In this document: one piece after another, positions 14,979 to 26,411 of the stretch
Position numbering within the stretch: position 1 is the first letter of the stretch
How the letters are laid out: each line of letters begins with the position of its first letter
Source of the DNA: Anaerolineales bacterium
Lineage (GTDB): Bacteria > Chloroflexota > Anaerolineae > Anaerolineales > UBA11579
DNA length: 64,000 nt
Reading direction: 5' to 3'
Assembly: GCA_026129255.1 (NCBI GenBank)
Contig: JAHCIJ010000003.1
Span: 62,001 to 126,000 of the forward strand
Notes under the pieces: model-generated
What the model was told of the DNA's origin: nothing
The model's input: only the letters and a program-made list of their open reading frames with translations
Database searches by the model: none
Made by a program: the position numbers and the translations under genes

Positions 14979-15033
14979 TCTGCGTCCGTAAAGTTGCGTA
15001 AATGACTGACCAGAGAAACTGAAGATATTGCTG

Positions 15034-15107
15034 TGGGCGCGATAGGACTCGAACCTACGACCTTTGCGATGTCAACGCAACGCTCTAACCAGCTGAGCTA
15101 CGCGCCC
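15034..15107 (-). tRNA. tRNA-Val(GAC)
   Basis: A 74-nt cloverleaf on the minus strand. Acceptor GGGCGCG pairs with CGCGCCC; D arm GCTC/GAGC; anticodon stem TTGCG/CGCAA with loop TTGACAT (anticodon GAC, Val); T arm GTAGG/CCTAT around TTCGAGT. The 3' CCA is not encoded. Upstream of it lie three tandem hairpins that separate it from asnB. Confidence 0.97.
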
Positions 15108-15109
15108 AT

Positions 15110-15170
15110 AGCTGCCTGTGGCAGCTGCTGCTTTCAGCAGCTTGGAGTTCGGCTCCGCGCCAAACTCCAA
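15110..15170. repeat. Three tandem hairpins between asnB and tRNA-Val
   Basis: AGCTGCC-TGT-GGCAGCT (15110-15126), GCTGCTG-CTTT-CAGCAGC (15124-15141) and TTGGAGTT...AACTCCAA (15142-15170). They may terminate asnB transcription or be part of tRNA precursor processing; no long T tract is present. Confidence 0.55.
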
Positions 15171-15188
15171 CTTTAAATTGAGCAGTGA

Positions 15189-17087
15189 TTATAGCGCGGA
15201 TTCGTTTTGCCTCGCCCACAACGCCAGGCAAGCCAGCGCCCAGAGGCGCTTGCCATGATCATGCTTGCCAGCTTGGTGCTGGGCAATTAGCCCTGCCAGC
15301 GCATCGCGCTCGAACCAACCCGCCAACGGCGCATCCGGCGCCAGCAACAGCTCGCGCAGCCAGCCTTCAAGCGGGCCGCGCAGCCAGGCGCCAACAGGGA
15401 TGCCGAAGCCTTGCTTACCGTGCGCCAACACCGCGGCGGGCAGCTTGTCCGCAAAGGCCTTACGCAGCAAGTACTTGCCCTGCCGCCCGCGCAGCTTGTA
15501 GCGTACGGGCAGGTGGGCAGCCCACTCCATCAGCACATGGTCGAGGAAGGGCGAGCGGCCCTCCAGGGCGTGCGCCATGGTCATACGATCAGCCTTCACC
15601 AACAGCGCGCCGGGCAGGTAAGTCTGGATGTCAGTATACAAGGTACGATCCAGCCGCGAGCGTGCCGGGGCGGCCGCATAGATGGCCGCCATATCTTGCT
15701 CAGCTTGGCGCAAATTTAGCCCAGCGGCAACGGAAGGTTGCCATAGGGCTTGCTTCTGTGCCACCGTAAAGTATGAAGACCAGCGCAGCAAGCTGGCGCG
15801 CTCATCCACATCGGCGAGCTGGGGCAGGCGCTTCAGGCCATTGCTCAGCCCGCGGCCCACAGGCTTATTACTCGCATCAGGCAATGCGCCAGCCAAGGCA
15901 GGCACCATGCTGCGCGTAACGGCTTTAGGCAGGCGCAGATAGCCATCCGCCAGCGGGTCCAGCCAATAGCGTGGGTAGCCAGCGAAGGATTCATCGCCGC
16001 CATCGCCGTTAAGCGCCACGGTGACGTGTTCACGCGTCAAACGTGAGAGCTGGTACAGCGGCAAAGCCGAAGGGTCAGCAAACGGCTCGCCAAAATGCTG
16101 TAGCAGGGTTTCCAGAGTGGCAGGGATGTCGCCAAAGGTCAGGGTGAACTCGTGGTGATCCGTGCCATAGCGCTCAGCCACCTGGCGCGCCAGCGGCAAC
16201 TCAGAGAACTGGCTCTCTTCAAAGCCCACCGAGAACGTCTTCACCGGGCCGCTGCTGGCCTCGGCCATCAACGCCACCACAATACTCGAGTCGATGCCGC
16301 CACTTAGGTGTGCACCCAGCGGCACTTCGCTGATCAAGCGCATGCGTACAGCCTCAGCGGCCAACTCGCGCAGCTCCTCGCTCAGCTGAGCTTCACTGGT
16401 TTCATGCTTGGGTTCAAAGTTCAAGTCCCAGTAGCGCTCAATGGTGAGTGCGCCGCGCTCCCATAACGCATAACTGGCGGCGGGCAGTTTATATACACCC
16501 TGATAGGCTGTGAGGGGTTCAGGCACATATTGCAAGCTGAGATACTGATCGATAGCTGCCAGGTTGATCTCGGGCTGGTGCGGCAATACACTCAGCAGCG
16601 GGCCAAGCTCTGCAGCCCAATACAGCTTGCCATCTTGAACCGTGTAAAAAATGGGCTTCTTGCCCAAACGGTCACGCGCCAGTAGCAGGCGCTGGCGGCT
16701 CTCGTCCCACAGCGCCAGGGCAAACATGCCGCGCAAGTGGCGCAAGCAAGCCGGGCCTTCTTCCTCATACAAATGCACCACGCACTCAGTGTCTGTGTTG
16801 GTGCGGAACTGATGGCCGCGTTGGTCCAACCCGGCGCGCAGCGCGGGATAGTTGTAGATCTCGCCGTTGAAAACAATGGCGACGGATTTATCTTCGTTGT
16901 AGATGGGTTGGTCTCCGCCGGCAACATCGATCACGGCCAGGCGGCGCATGGCCAGACCCACGGCGCCGTGTTCAAAATAACCTTCGCCGTCCGGGCCGCG
17001 GTGAGCGATGGCGGTGTTGAGACGGCGCAAGGTTGCCTGATCCAGGCTGCGCCCGTGTCCGTCTACAATGCCGCAAATTCCACACAT
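15189..17087 (-). CDS. asnB: Asparagine synthase (glutamine-hydrolysing)
   Basis: A 632-residue class II amidotransferase: Cys2 nucleophile in MCGICGIVD, glutaminase motifs HRGPDGEGYF and VFNGEIYNY, then the ATP-pyrophosphatase domain with LSGGIDSS near residue 260. It makes asparagine, or amidates a related carboxylate, from glutamine and ATP. The start is the ATG that leaves Cys2 as the second residue. It sits 2 nt after a glycosyltransferase stop, at the end of the polysaccharide cluster, where AsnB-type enzymes often amidate a sugar or amino acid substituent. Confidence 0.93.
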   Translation of the reverse strand: MCGICGIVDGHGRSLDQATLRRLNTAIAHRGPDGEGYFEHGAVGLAMRRLAVIDVAGGDQPIYNEDKSVAIVFNGEIYNYPALRAGLDQRGHQFRTNTDTECVVHLYEEEGPACLRHLRGMFALALWDESRQRLLLARDRLGKKPIFYTVQDGKLYWAAELGPLLSVLPHQPEINLAAIDQYLSLQYVPEPLTAYQGVYKLPAASYALWERGALTIERYWDLNFEPKHETSEAQLSEELRELAAEAVRMRLISEVPLGAHLSGGIDSSIVVALMAEASSGPVKTFSVGFEESQFSELPLARQVAERYGTDHHEFTLTFGDIPATLETLLQHFGEPFADPSALPLYQLSRLTREHVTVALNGDGGDESFAGYPRYWLDPLADGYLRLPKAVTRSMVPALAGALPDASNKPVGRGLSNGLKRLPQLADVDERASLLRWSSYFTVAQKQALWQPSVAAGLNLRQAEQDMAAIYAAAPARSRLDRTLYTDIQTYLPGALLVKADRMTMAHALEGRSPFLDHVLMEWAAHLPVRYKLRGRQGKYLLRKAFADKLPAAVLAHGKQGFGIPVGAWLRGPLEGWLRELLLAPDAPLAGWFERDALAGLIAQHQAGKHDHGKRLWALACLALWARQNESAL

Positions 17088-17089
17088 AG

Positions 17090-18229
17090 TTACTCTGTTA
17101 GTGCACGATCCAGTAATTCTGCATACTGGCTGGCAACCATCTGCCAACTATATCCCGCCAGCACACGCTTGCGCGCTTGGGCGCCCAGCTGCTTGCGCCG
17201 TGCTGGGTCAGCGATCAAGGCGGCCAGCGCGGCCCGCAAGGCAGGCACATCCTCGCTTGGCACCAGCAAGCCGGTCTCACCCTCTAGCACCAGCTCCTCA
17301 TTGCCTGCAATGCGGGTGGCCACCACAGGCAGCCCGCTGGCCATAGCTTCCAGCAACGCATTGGGCATGCCTTCATGGCGGGAGGCGTATGCAAACAGAT
17401 TGGCAGCGCTGTATGCTTCGGCCAGCGCTGTGCCTGTTTTCCAGCCTGCAAAGTGCACACGCTCACCGATGCCCAGCCGTTCGGCCTGGGCTTGTAATTC
17501 GCGGCGCCGCGGGCCATCCCCTACTACAGTCAACGCCCACTCGTGTTCAGTAAGCTCCCCCAGCGCCTCCAGCAGCACATCCAGCCCTTTTTGATACACC
17601 ACACGACCAACAAACAGCAAGCGAGCGGGCTGCCACTGGCGCTCGGCGGCTTGAAAATGCACAAAGTCCACGCCATTGGGGATGATTGCAATCGGGATTT
17701 TGGGTTCGAACTTAGCCCCCAGGGCACGAAGCCCTTGGCTATTGGCTACCACGCCGCGCGCCCGCCGCCATACACGGCGCAGTAGGGGAGAGAGCAGGTA
17801 GTGCTGGCGCGCAAAGTCGTACGGGCGGAAACCGGGCACATCGCCGCCGCGCAAACTCACAATGTAGGGCAATGACATAAAGAGCGACCAGAACCATACG
17901 GCGATCCCGCTGGGCGCACCGAAGAAAGCAATCACTGCCTGAGGGCGTAGACGCAGAACCCACGGCAGGCCAAGCAGTGCCGCCGAAAGCAAAAATGAGA
18001 TCTGCTCCAATGTATCTGAGCGATCTTGTTTGGAGCGCAAAGCTGGCAGGCGTATTACGCGCACGCCGCCCTGCTCCTCCTCGTGCGGCAGGCCAGCAAA
18101 GCGAGCCGTGAGTACGGTCACGCGGCGGCCCAGCGCCAGGTGGCGTGCCAACTGGGCGCTGGCGTTGCCCGCTCCGCCACCGATGGGCGGGTATTCGCTA
18201 TTGACGATCAGGATGTGCTCAGCGGCCAT
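17090..18229 (-). CDS. Glycosyltransferase family 4
   Basis: A 379-residue GT-B fold glycosyltransferase. The N-terminal domain opens with HILIVNSEYPPIGGGAGNASAQLARHLA, and the C-terminal nucleotide-sugar binding domain contains LLFVGRVVYQKGLDVLLEAL and the ExxxGLPVVATRIAGNEELV region with SRHEGMPNALLEAMA. It adds an NDP-sugar to a growing lipid-linked glycan at the inner face of the membrane. Gaps of only 2-3 nt to its neighbours place it in one transcript with asnB and the membrane proteins. Donor sugar unknown. Confidence 0.92.
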   Translation of the reverse strand: MAAEHILIVNSEYPPIGGGAGNASAQLARHLALGRRVTVLTARFAGLPHEEEQGGVRVIRLPALRSKQDRSDTLEQISFLLSAALLGLPWVLRLRPQAVIAFFGAPSGIAVWFWSLFMSLPYIVSLRGGDVPGFRPYDFARQHYLLSPLLRRVWRRARGVVANSQGLRALGAKFEPKIPIAIIPNGVDFVHFQAAERQWQPARLLFVGRVVYQKGLDVLLEALGELTEHEWALTVVGDGPRRRELQAQAERLGIGERVHFAGWKTGTALAEAYSAANLFAYASRHEGMPNALLEAMASGLPVVATRIAGNEELVLEGETGLLVPSEDVPALRAALAALIADPARRKQLGAQARKRVLAGYSWQMVASQYAELLDRALTE

Positions 18230-18232
18230 ACC

Positions 18233-20218
18233 TTAGTCACCGCACTTGGGAATACGTGGCTGCAACACTTGGATGCCGAGCTCAGGGTAAAGACGCAATG
18301 TGTCGTAGGCGCACAACACCGGTATTGAGACATTGGCCACCCAGGCATTGTTCTCAGCCGCCAAGTCATCCTGTGCATCCGTGTATATATAGTTGTAGAG
18401 CGGGTCTGTAATGATGAGTCCATAACGCTGGTCATCCACGCGGTCCCAGAACAATTCAAGATAAGGCTGATTGTTGGAGATGGCCATCTCCATCAGAAAC
18501 AACTTTTCATACTCATGCACCAACGGCGCATCCACATTGTGGAAGGTCAGCAGATGGCGTTGCGAGATCAACAAAACCTCTTTGCCAACTGCGGTTTGCT
18601 CAGCGATCAATTGTCGAATCTCAGACAGGGCGGCATCCGCAGCATCACGTTTGGGTAAGTTCAATGGCCCGCCGCTGAAGGCAGCAAGCAGTACCGGCAC
18701 ACCGATCAGCAGCGTCGTCAGGGCGAGTGGCAATACCAGCTTATTGGGTTTACCGGTTTGCGGCGCATAGGCGCCGGTACCGAGATAGGCGGCCAACACC
18801 CACAATAGCACCATGTAAGCGTCCATGTTGTGCAGGTTGGTGCCGCCACCAATCTTCACACTGACCACGAGGCCGCCCACAAACAACACCAGCAGCGTAA
18901 TGGCGGTCAGCAGGCTGCGTAGCGGACCCAGCACAGCATGGCGCTGGCGCGTCCGCAGAAACACCACCCACAGCAGCGGGAGCGAGACCAAAAGAATGCC
19001 CGGCAACACACCCAATGGAAATTGCTGCGTTGGCCACAAACGCTGCCACAGCAGATCCGAGGTGAAAGCGGAGCCAAACTGGGCCGCATCATCCACGCCA
19101 GAATTGGCAATATAGACCGCATACGCCCCGGCGGCCGTCAGCAGCCCACCGGCGCCCAACAGCAGCGGGGTCAATAGGTAGCGCAATCCTTCTTTGCGGC
19201 CTTGCGCCACTTCAAGCAGATACAGCATGGCGGCGAGTGCGCCGGGCACAGGCAACCAGTTCACACGGCTCAGCCCTGCCCACACTGAGGCAAGCGCAAC
19301 AAATGCAAAACTGCGCCAGGGGCGCTTGCTATCAAAGCCCCACAAGACGATAAAAATGCAGGGCAGCAAGTGGTAAAACACGGCGCCTTGCATCAGAAAC
19401 AGAAATGAAAACAAAACGAAAGCCCAGCGCCACGTCCCCAACGGCAAGCGCCGCGCCATCATAAAGCCGGTCAGCAGCGGTAGACAGATCCAGAGAACAG
19501 CCTGCCATAAGCGGTGGAGCCACAGAGGCGCCCCTGCAAGCAAAAAGGGCAGCGATTGCAATAAGTAGCGCGAGGGGTGAGTAACCGGTAGGGGCAACTT
19601 AACCCCATACACCTGCTCGCTAAAGTAAAAGGAAGCCTGATAAAAACGGCTGACTTCAGACCACTCCAATGAAAACGGATAGGCACTGACCAGATTAAGG
19701 AAGGTGGCGGCACAGTACGCGCTCGCAAGCAACAAGGCCGCCAAAGGCAGCTGCGCTACCCAATGTTTGCCCCGCCAGGCCGCCAGCACACTGGTCAATA
19801 GAACGGTGAAGATAACAAAACTCAACAAGCGCGGGAAGGGCTGGATAAGAAAATTGCCGTAAAAGGTGAATAGCAATATCGAATATGCAAGACAGAGAGC
19901 CAGCAGTACGCCGAGTGCAACCCCGGCTCGTGAGACCAAGCGCTGCACAACCGCTTGGGCGTTACTAAACCAGGCCAACATGCGTTCTGCGCCACCAACC
20001 AGGGTGAACATGCTCAGCGCAGCCAACACACCAGCACATGCAAACAACAGCCAGTATGCGCTACGGAAGCGCGCCGAGGTCAGCATCAGGCCGGAGGTCG
20101 TGATCTGCGCGCCAAATTGCCAGGCTGCCAAACCAAACAGCGCGGCGAGCACGGGCAGGGCGATCTTCAACATCACGCGCGGCTCGATCGTTTGAAATAC
20201 AAACAACGGTGATTTCAT
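18233..20218 (-). CDS. Large polytopic membrane protein of the glycan cluster
   Basis: A 661-residue protein with a long membrane region of about 12-13 hydrophobic segments (residues 15-480) and a soluble C-terminal domain of about 170 residues ending FPKCGD-like (RIPKCGD). The layout resembles GT-C type lipid-linked sugar transferases or glycan polymerases, but a clear catalytic DD or DxE motif is not obvious in the first loop. The start overlaps the upstream gene's stop (ATGA). Its position between flippase-like and glycosyltransferase genes supports a role in glycan assembly. Confidence 0.7.
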   Translation of the reverse strand: MKSPLFVFQTIEPRVMLKIALPVLAALFGLAAWQFGAQITTSGLMLTSARFRSAYWLLFACAGVLAALSMFTLVGGAERMLAWFSNAQAVVQRLVSRAGVALGVLLALCLAYSILLFTFYGNFLIQPFPRLLSFVIFTVLLTSVLAAWRGKHWVAQLPLAALLLASAYCAATFLNLVSAYPFSLEWSEVSRFYQASFYFSEQVYGVKLPLPVTHPSRYLLQSLPFLLAGAPLWLHRLWQAVLWICLPLLTGFMMARRLPLGTWRWAFVLFSFLFLMQGAVFYHLLPCIFIVLWGFDSKRPWRSFAFVALASVWAGLSRVNWLPVPGALAAMLYLLEVAQGRKEGLRYLLTPLLLGAGGLLTAAGAYAVYIANSGVDDAAQFGSAFTSDLLWQRLWPTQQFPLGVLPGILLVSLPLLWVVFLRTRQRHAVLGPLRSLLTAITLLVLFVGGLVVSVKIGGGTNLHNMDAYMVLLWVLAAYLGTGAYAPQTGKPNKLVLPLALTTLLIGVPVLLAAFSGGPLNLPKRDAADAALSEIRQLIAEQTAVGKEVLLISQRHLLTFHNVDAPLVHEYEKLFLMEMAISNNQPYLELFWDRVDDQRYGLIITDPLYNYIYTDAQDDLAAENNAWVANVSIPVLCAYDTLRLYPELGIQVLQPRIPKCGD

Positions 20219-21165
20219 CGACCAAGTTTCTTCAGCAAGGGCTGTGCCTTGGAGATTCCTGGCAGCACATCAGAAAGAAACAACGCGCCCGGCAAGCTGG
20301 CCAGCATGAACAGCAAACGCACCAGCACCGCAAACATCAAGCTGTGCGGCTCCGAGACACCGCCCAGCTGGCTAAACGCAAACGTAATGCTGATCTCTTG
20401 CAGGCCAAGGGCATTGATTGTGAATGGCACCAGGGTGATGACGTATACAAGGCTCCACAGGCCCGCAATTGTCCAGAATGGCAGCGGGTCGTGCAAATCT
20501 TCGAGCAGAATGTACATAGCCAGAAAAATACACAGCATGTGCACCAGCGTGAAGAACAGCGAGCTCAACAAGGCCTTAGGGCGAGTAAGCCACAGGCGTA
20601 CCGCCCCAATCACGCGTGCGAGCACAGAACGTATCCATGCCAGCGCCTTGCCCACCAAGCCACCGGCCGCAAAACCCTGGGCCGACGAAGCCACTGAGGC
20701 CTGCAGGAGGCCGTTGGCAAACAGCGCTTGTACGCCGATAGGCACAGTCAGCGCCATGCCGAGCAAACCCACTAGGCGGTCTACCAACAGCGAGGCGGCA
20801 GAGACCGCTGAGTCGTAGCCCAACTGCAACGCGCCCGCCAGGCGGGCCACATCACCACCCACGGTGCTCGGCAAAAAATTGCCAGCAAACAGACCCGCTA
20901 GCGTGATGCGCACGCTTTGCCACCATGTAATCGGAATCTGCGCTGCGCGCAGCAACACAAACCAGCGCCCAGAGACTGCCAGGCGCGAGATAAGCATCAA
21001 GCCCATGGCCAGAGCAAAGCGCGCGGGGTCAATGCGGGTAATGGCTTCGGTGATCTCTGCCCAGTGCTGCTGGAGCAGATACACCATCAATAACAGGGCG
21101 ATGACAGTGGAAAGAACACGCAGCCAACTGACACGCGGCGCGGGACTATTGCTCCGAGATGTCAT
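20215..21165 (-). CDS. Lysylphosphatidylglycerol synthase TM-like / UPF0104 membrane protein
   Basis: A 316-residue protein with about eight transmembrane helices. The family signature is visible in AGLFAGNFLPSTVGGDVARLAGALQLG and SLLVDRLVGLLGMAL, as in the flippase-like domain of MprF and the UPF0104 family. Such proteins in glycan clusters are thought to move lipid-linked intermediates, or to serve as accessory proteins; no aminoacyl-transferase domain is attached here. It overlaps the GT2 gene by 20 nt and the next gene by 4 nt. Confidence 0.87.
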   Translation of the reverse strand: MTSRSNSPAPRVSWLRVLSTVIALLLMVYLLQQHWAEITEAITRIDPARFALAMGLMLISRLAVSGRWFVLLRAAQIPITWWQSVRITLAGLFAGNFLPSTVGGDVARLAGALQLGYDSAVSAASLLVDRLVGLLGMALTVPIGVQALFANGLLQASVASSAQGFAAGGLVGKALAWIRSVLARVIGAVRLWLTRPKALLSSLFFTLVHMLCIFLAMYILLEDLHDPLPFWTIAGLWSLVYVITLVPFTINALGLQEISITFAFSQLGGVSEPHSLMFAVLVRLLFMLASLPGALFLSDVLPGISKAQPLLKKLGR

Positions 21166-22153
21166 TGATCACGTAGCGAACGCGATAGATAGGCTTGGAT
21201 TGCGATTCGTGATATGTACGCACCATCATCTCAGCGATCAGACCCAGCAAGATGGACTGAACGCCAATTGCGAACAGCAAGGCACTTAATATAAATACAG
21301 GGGAATCCACTACACCAGAGCTTGTTAGAAACTTGCGACCAAACAGGAACAACAACCCAAGCAAACCTGTCCCACTAAATACGATACCTACACCGCCAAA
21401 AAGATAAATAGGCTTGTTCACATAGCCGCTCAGAAACTTGACCGTAAAAAGATCCAGAACTACTTTGACCGTGCGCTCCAAGCCATATTTACTGGTGCCA
21501 AACTTGCGCGGGTGGTGCTGCACAGGCACTTCTGTGATCGAGGCGCCACCGTAGCCCGCATACGCCGGAATAAAGCGATGCATTTCGCCATAGAGACGGA
21601 AACCAGTTAGCACCTCCCTCCGATACGCCTTGAGCGTGCATCCATAATCATGCAACACCACGCCAGTGACCTTGGAAATTAGCTTATTGGCCACCACGGA
21701 AGGCAGGGTGCGTGTAATAAAGTTATCTTTGCGGAACTTGCGCCAGCCACTCACCACATCAAAGCCCTTATCGATCTCGGCCAACAGCTTAGGGATATCT
21801 TCGGGATCGTTTTGCAAATCACCATCCATCAAGACGATGATCTCGCCGGTGGAAAAGTCAATACCGGCCGAAATGGCGGCAGTTTGACCAAAATTCCGGC
21901 GCAGGGCGACCACGCGAGTGTGCTTGGGATCGTACGCCGCCAGCACCTCCATGGCTTGCAGGCTGCCATCGGTGCTACCGTCATCCACCAATACCAATTC
22001 CCACTTGTGCTTGGTGGTGGTCATGGCTGCCTTGATCTTGGCGTGCAGCGTGGGCACATTTTTGACTTCGTTGTATACAGGCACAACAACAGACACCCAC
22101 ACCGGGGTGTCTTTGCTCTTTGCTTTGCGCGGCTTCACTGTTGTCTTAGGCAT
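21146..22153 (-). CDS. Glycosyltransferase family 2 (polyprenyl-phosphate sugar transferase type)
   Basis: A 335-residue GT2 with VSVVVPVYNEVKNVP at the N-terminus, VDDGSTDGSL for nucleotide binding and the metal-binding MDGDLQNDPEDIP. Two transmembrane helices at the C-terminus (YLFGGVGIVFSGTGLLGLLFLFG and FILSALLFAIGVQSILLGLIAEM) give the DPM1/ArnC/GtrB layout, so it likely charges undecaprenyl phosphate with a sugar. The ATG at 22153 follows the upstream TAA by 1 nt; a GTG five codons earlier is also possible. Confidence 0.92.
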   Translation of the reverse strand: MPKTTVKPRKAKSKDTPVWVSVVVPVYNEVKNVPTLHAKIKAAMTTTKHKWELVLVDDGSTDGSLQAMEVLAAYDPKHTRVVALRRNFGQTAAISAGIDFSTGEIIVLMDGDLQNDPEDIPKLLAEIDKGFDVVSGWRKFRKDNFITRTLPSVVANKLISKVTGVVLHDYGCTLKAYRREVLTGFRLYGEMHRFIPAYAGYGGASITEVPVQHHPRKFGTSKYGLERTVKVVLDLFTVKFLSGYVNKPIYLFGGVGIVFSGTGLLGLLFLFGRKFLTSSGVVDSPVFILSALLFAIGVQSILLGLIAEMMVRTYHESQSKPIYRVRYVINDISEQ

Positions 22154-22154
22154 T

Positions 22155-24218
22155 TTATTTACAGGCACTTACATCCAACAAACGGCGGAAATTAACGTGA
22201 GAATTATCCCAAACTTCAGATAGCGTTACAACACAGTCATTCTGCAACCCAGTGTTTAAGCGCATTTCTTCGGGCAGAGACTGCCACCATCGGCTGTCTA
22301 TATAGAGGTAATCATACTGGTAAAGCCTAAGTAGTTCGAGTGTAGGTGTTTCTTCAAAGAGAGCCAATTCGCTTCCGGCTGGCGCATCCCCCAACAACTG
22401 CCCGCTCAATTGCCCGGTCAGGATCGTAGTCGACCCTAAAGGCCCCAACAGTCTAGCGTTATCCGGGAAAGTTCCCCAAACCTGCGAAGAGAATTCAGCA
22501 TCCAGTTTATCAAAGCCAGCGCCCAACTGTGTGCTGGACGCTGCCGTAAACTGGATGCCCGCTACGAACAAACCCCCAAGACACGCCAGTGCCAGGGCAG
22601 CTATGCCAGCCACACGCAGCCCAGGGCTCCAGCGCGCGGCGCGGTCGGCCACAGCGAACACCAACATCAACGCCCAGATCAACAAAGCCTGGCTGGTAAG
22701 CCGCGAGATGTCTCGGTCGGCCTCATATTGGAAAACGATGGGCAACAGCAAGCCTGCCCATGCCGCTACAGTGAGTGCGCCGAGGAGCCACTCCCCGGCG
22801 TGCGCTCGACGCCACGCCCAGACCGTCAGCAGCGGAGCAAAGAGCACTATCGGGCCGAGCTCAAACAGTGCGACCAGCAACTCCACCGGGGAGAAGATAC
22901 GCAACGGCCCAAGGTGCGAGGAAACAATGGCGAGCGGCCAACGAAAAGTAAAACCCAAAAAGCCACTCCCGGCTTCGGCTGCCAAAGGAGGCAGCGCTGG
23001 AAGCCAATTTGCTGCCAGGCCACCCGCGGTCCGCAACCCCGTGCCGCCGAAGCTTCCCAGCAGCTCGCGTGCCATCTCCGTGAAGGTGCCGCCTTGCAGT
23101 AGCACCATGGGAGCAGAGACTGCCAAGGCGATGAGTGCGGCGGGCAAATAAGGCAGACCCAGCGTGCGCTTGCGCAGATAGTACAGGCCAGCAAACCCAA
23201 CCAGGCCAATGGCAAACAAGGCGTAGCTGCTTTCCCACACCAGTGCCCACATCGCCATCAAGATGGCTGCGCAAACAATGGATACGCGGCCAGACAAGCG
23301 CGGCAACAGCAACCACATCAACAGCAAGATCAACACCGCGAAGGTGGTTGGCCCCTGGTGCGCCATCACGAAGGGCTGCAAAATGCCATTCAGGAAAGCA
23401 AAGGGATACGGCATCGGCGGGCCGCCATCCACTGGCCAGCCTGCAAGCAAAGCCTGGGAGAACGGCTGGCCGATCAGCGCACTCGTGCCTTGAAGTTGGA
23501 TCAAGCTATCGGCACGCAACAAAATACTAGGGGGCAGTACCAGCAACAAGTAGCGCACACCACTGGCCAGGGCCAGCACGGCGGCAGTGGCCCAGCCACC
23601 CCAGGGCGTGCCGGTCATGCGCCGCCCCAGAGCGGCAGCCAGTAGCAAGGCGATGCCCCATGTCACGGCTTTGGCGGCATCAAAAGCGCTCCACGGCAAC
23701 ATGCCCCCCAGGCGCATAAAACCCGCTGCAAATAGATGGAAACCATAGTGATAAGCCAGATAAACATCTGGGAAGAGTGAATAACGGGGAGGAATATCCC
23801 CATTAGCCATGATAGAAATCAGCGAGAGATTCTTGTGCTCATCAAAGAGCGCAAGCCCCTTGCTCCACAGAAGAAATAACCACACCATACCCAGCCCAGC
23901 CACTAGCCAGGGCCAAATTTGCAAATCCTCTCGGTGTAGCACGGGGCGTTGCGGGCTGCGCCAGGCAACTAGAGCAGCCATCAGTAGCAAAATGAGCGGG
24001 GCAGCCCAAAAGGCAAGCTCTGAAGGCAACCAACGGCCAATGACATTAAGCAGCCAGGCGCTGAGCACAATACCCAGAGCCAGACCAGCGATCAAGCGCT
24101 CATTCTTATTGAGCTTGAAGCTATGCGTTGCCAGCAACCAACCAGCTAGCCAGGAGAGCAGAAGAGCCGCCAACCATGGCAAAAGCGCCAGGTTGCTGCC
24201 ATCACGAAACCAGTACAT
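22155..24218 (-). CDS. Large polytopic membrane protein of the glycan cluster
   Basis: A 687-residue protein with many hydrophobic segments from the N-terminus to about residue 560, and a C-terminal soluble part of about 120 residues (AASSTQLGAGFDKLDAEF...). It is similar in size and layout to, but not obviously a paralogue of, the 661-residue protein downstream. Proteins of this kind in bacterial glycan clusters are usually GT-C glycosyltransferases or O-antigen polymerase-like; I cannot assign either from motifs. It is followed within 1 nt by the GT2 gene. Confidence 0.7.
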   Translation of the reverse strand: MYWFRDGSNLALLPWLAALLLSWLAGWLLATHSFKLNKNERLIAGLALGIVLSAWLLNVIGRWLPSELAFWAAPLILLLMAALVAWRSPQRPVLHREDLQIWPWLVAGLGMVWLFLLWSKGLALFDEHKNLSLISIMANGDIPPRYSLFPDVYLAYHYGFHLFAAGFMRLGGMLPWSAFDAAKAVTWGIALLLAAALGRRMTGTPWGGWATAAVLALASGVRYLLLVLPPSILLRADSLIQLQGTSALIGQPFSQALLAGWPVDGGPPMPYPFAFLNGILQPFVMAHQGPTTFAVLILLLMWLLLPRLSGRVSIVCAAILMAMWALVWESSYALFAIGLVGFAGLYYLRKRTLGLPYLPAALIALAVSAPMVLLQGGTFTEMARELLGSFGGTGLRTAGGLAANWLPALPPLAAEAGSGFLGFTFRWPLAIVSSHLGPLRIFSPVELLVALFELGPIVLFAPLLTVWAWRRAHAGEWLLGALTVAAWAGLLLPIVFQYEADRDISRLTSQALLIWALMLVFAVADRAARWSPGLRVAGIAALALACLGGLFVAGIQFTAASSTQLGAGFDKLDAEFSSQVWGTFPDNARLLGPLGSTTILTGQLSGQLLGDAPAGSELALFEETPTLELLRLYQYDYLYIDSRWWQSLPEEMRLNTGLQNDCVVTLSEVWDNSHVNFRRLLDVSACK

Positions 24219-24284
24219 GCACTCCTTGCGGGACCATCTGATGTGATTTTACCGCCGCGCTTTTGGCGCAGCAGTATAGAAAAG

Positions 24285-26410
<2,126 letters not shown>

Positions 26411-26411
26411 C

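Noticed and set aside
22154..22168. GTG start of the GT2 gene at 22168
   Set aside because: It overlaps the upstream gene, and the ATG at 22153, directly after the stop, is better placed; kept only as an alternative.
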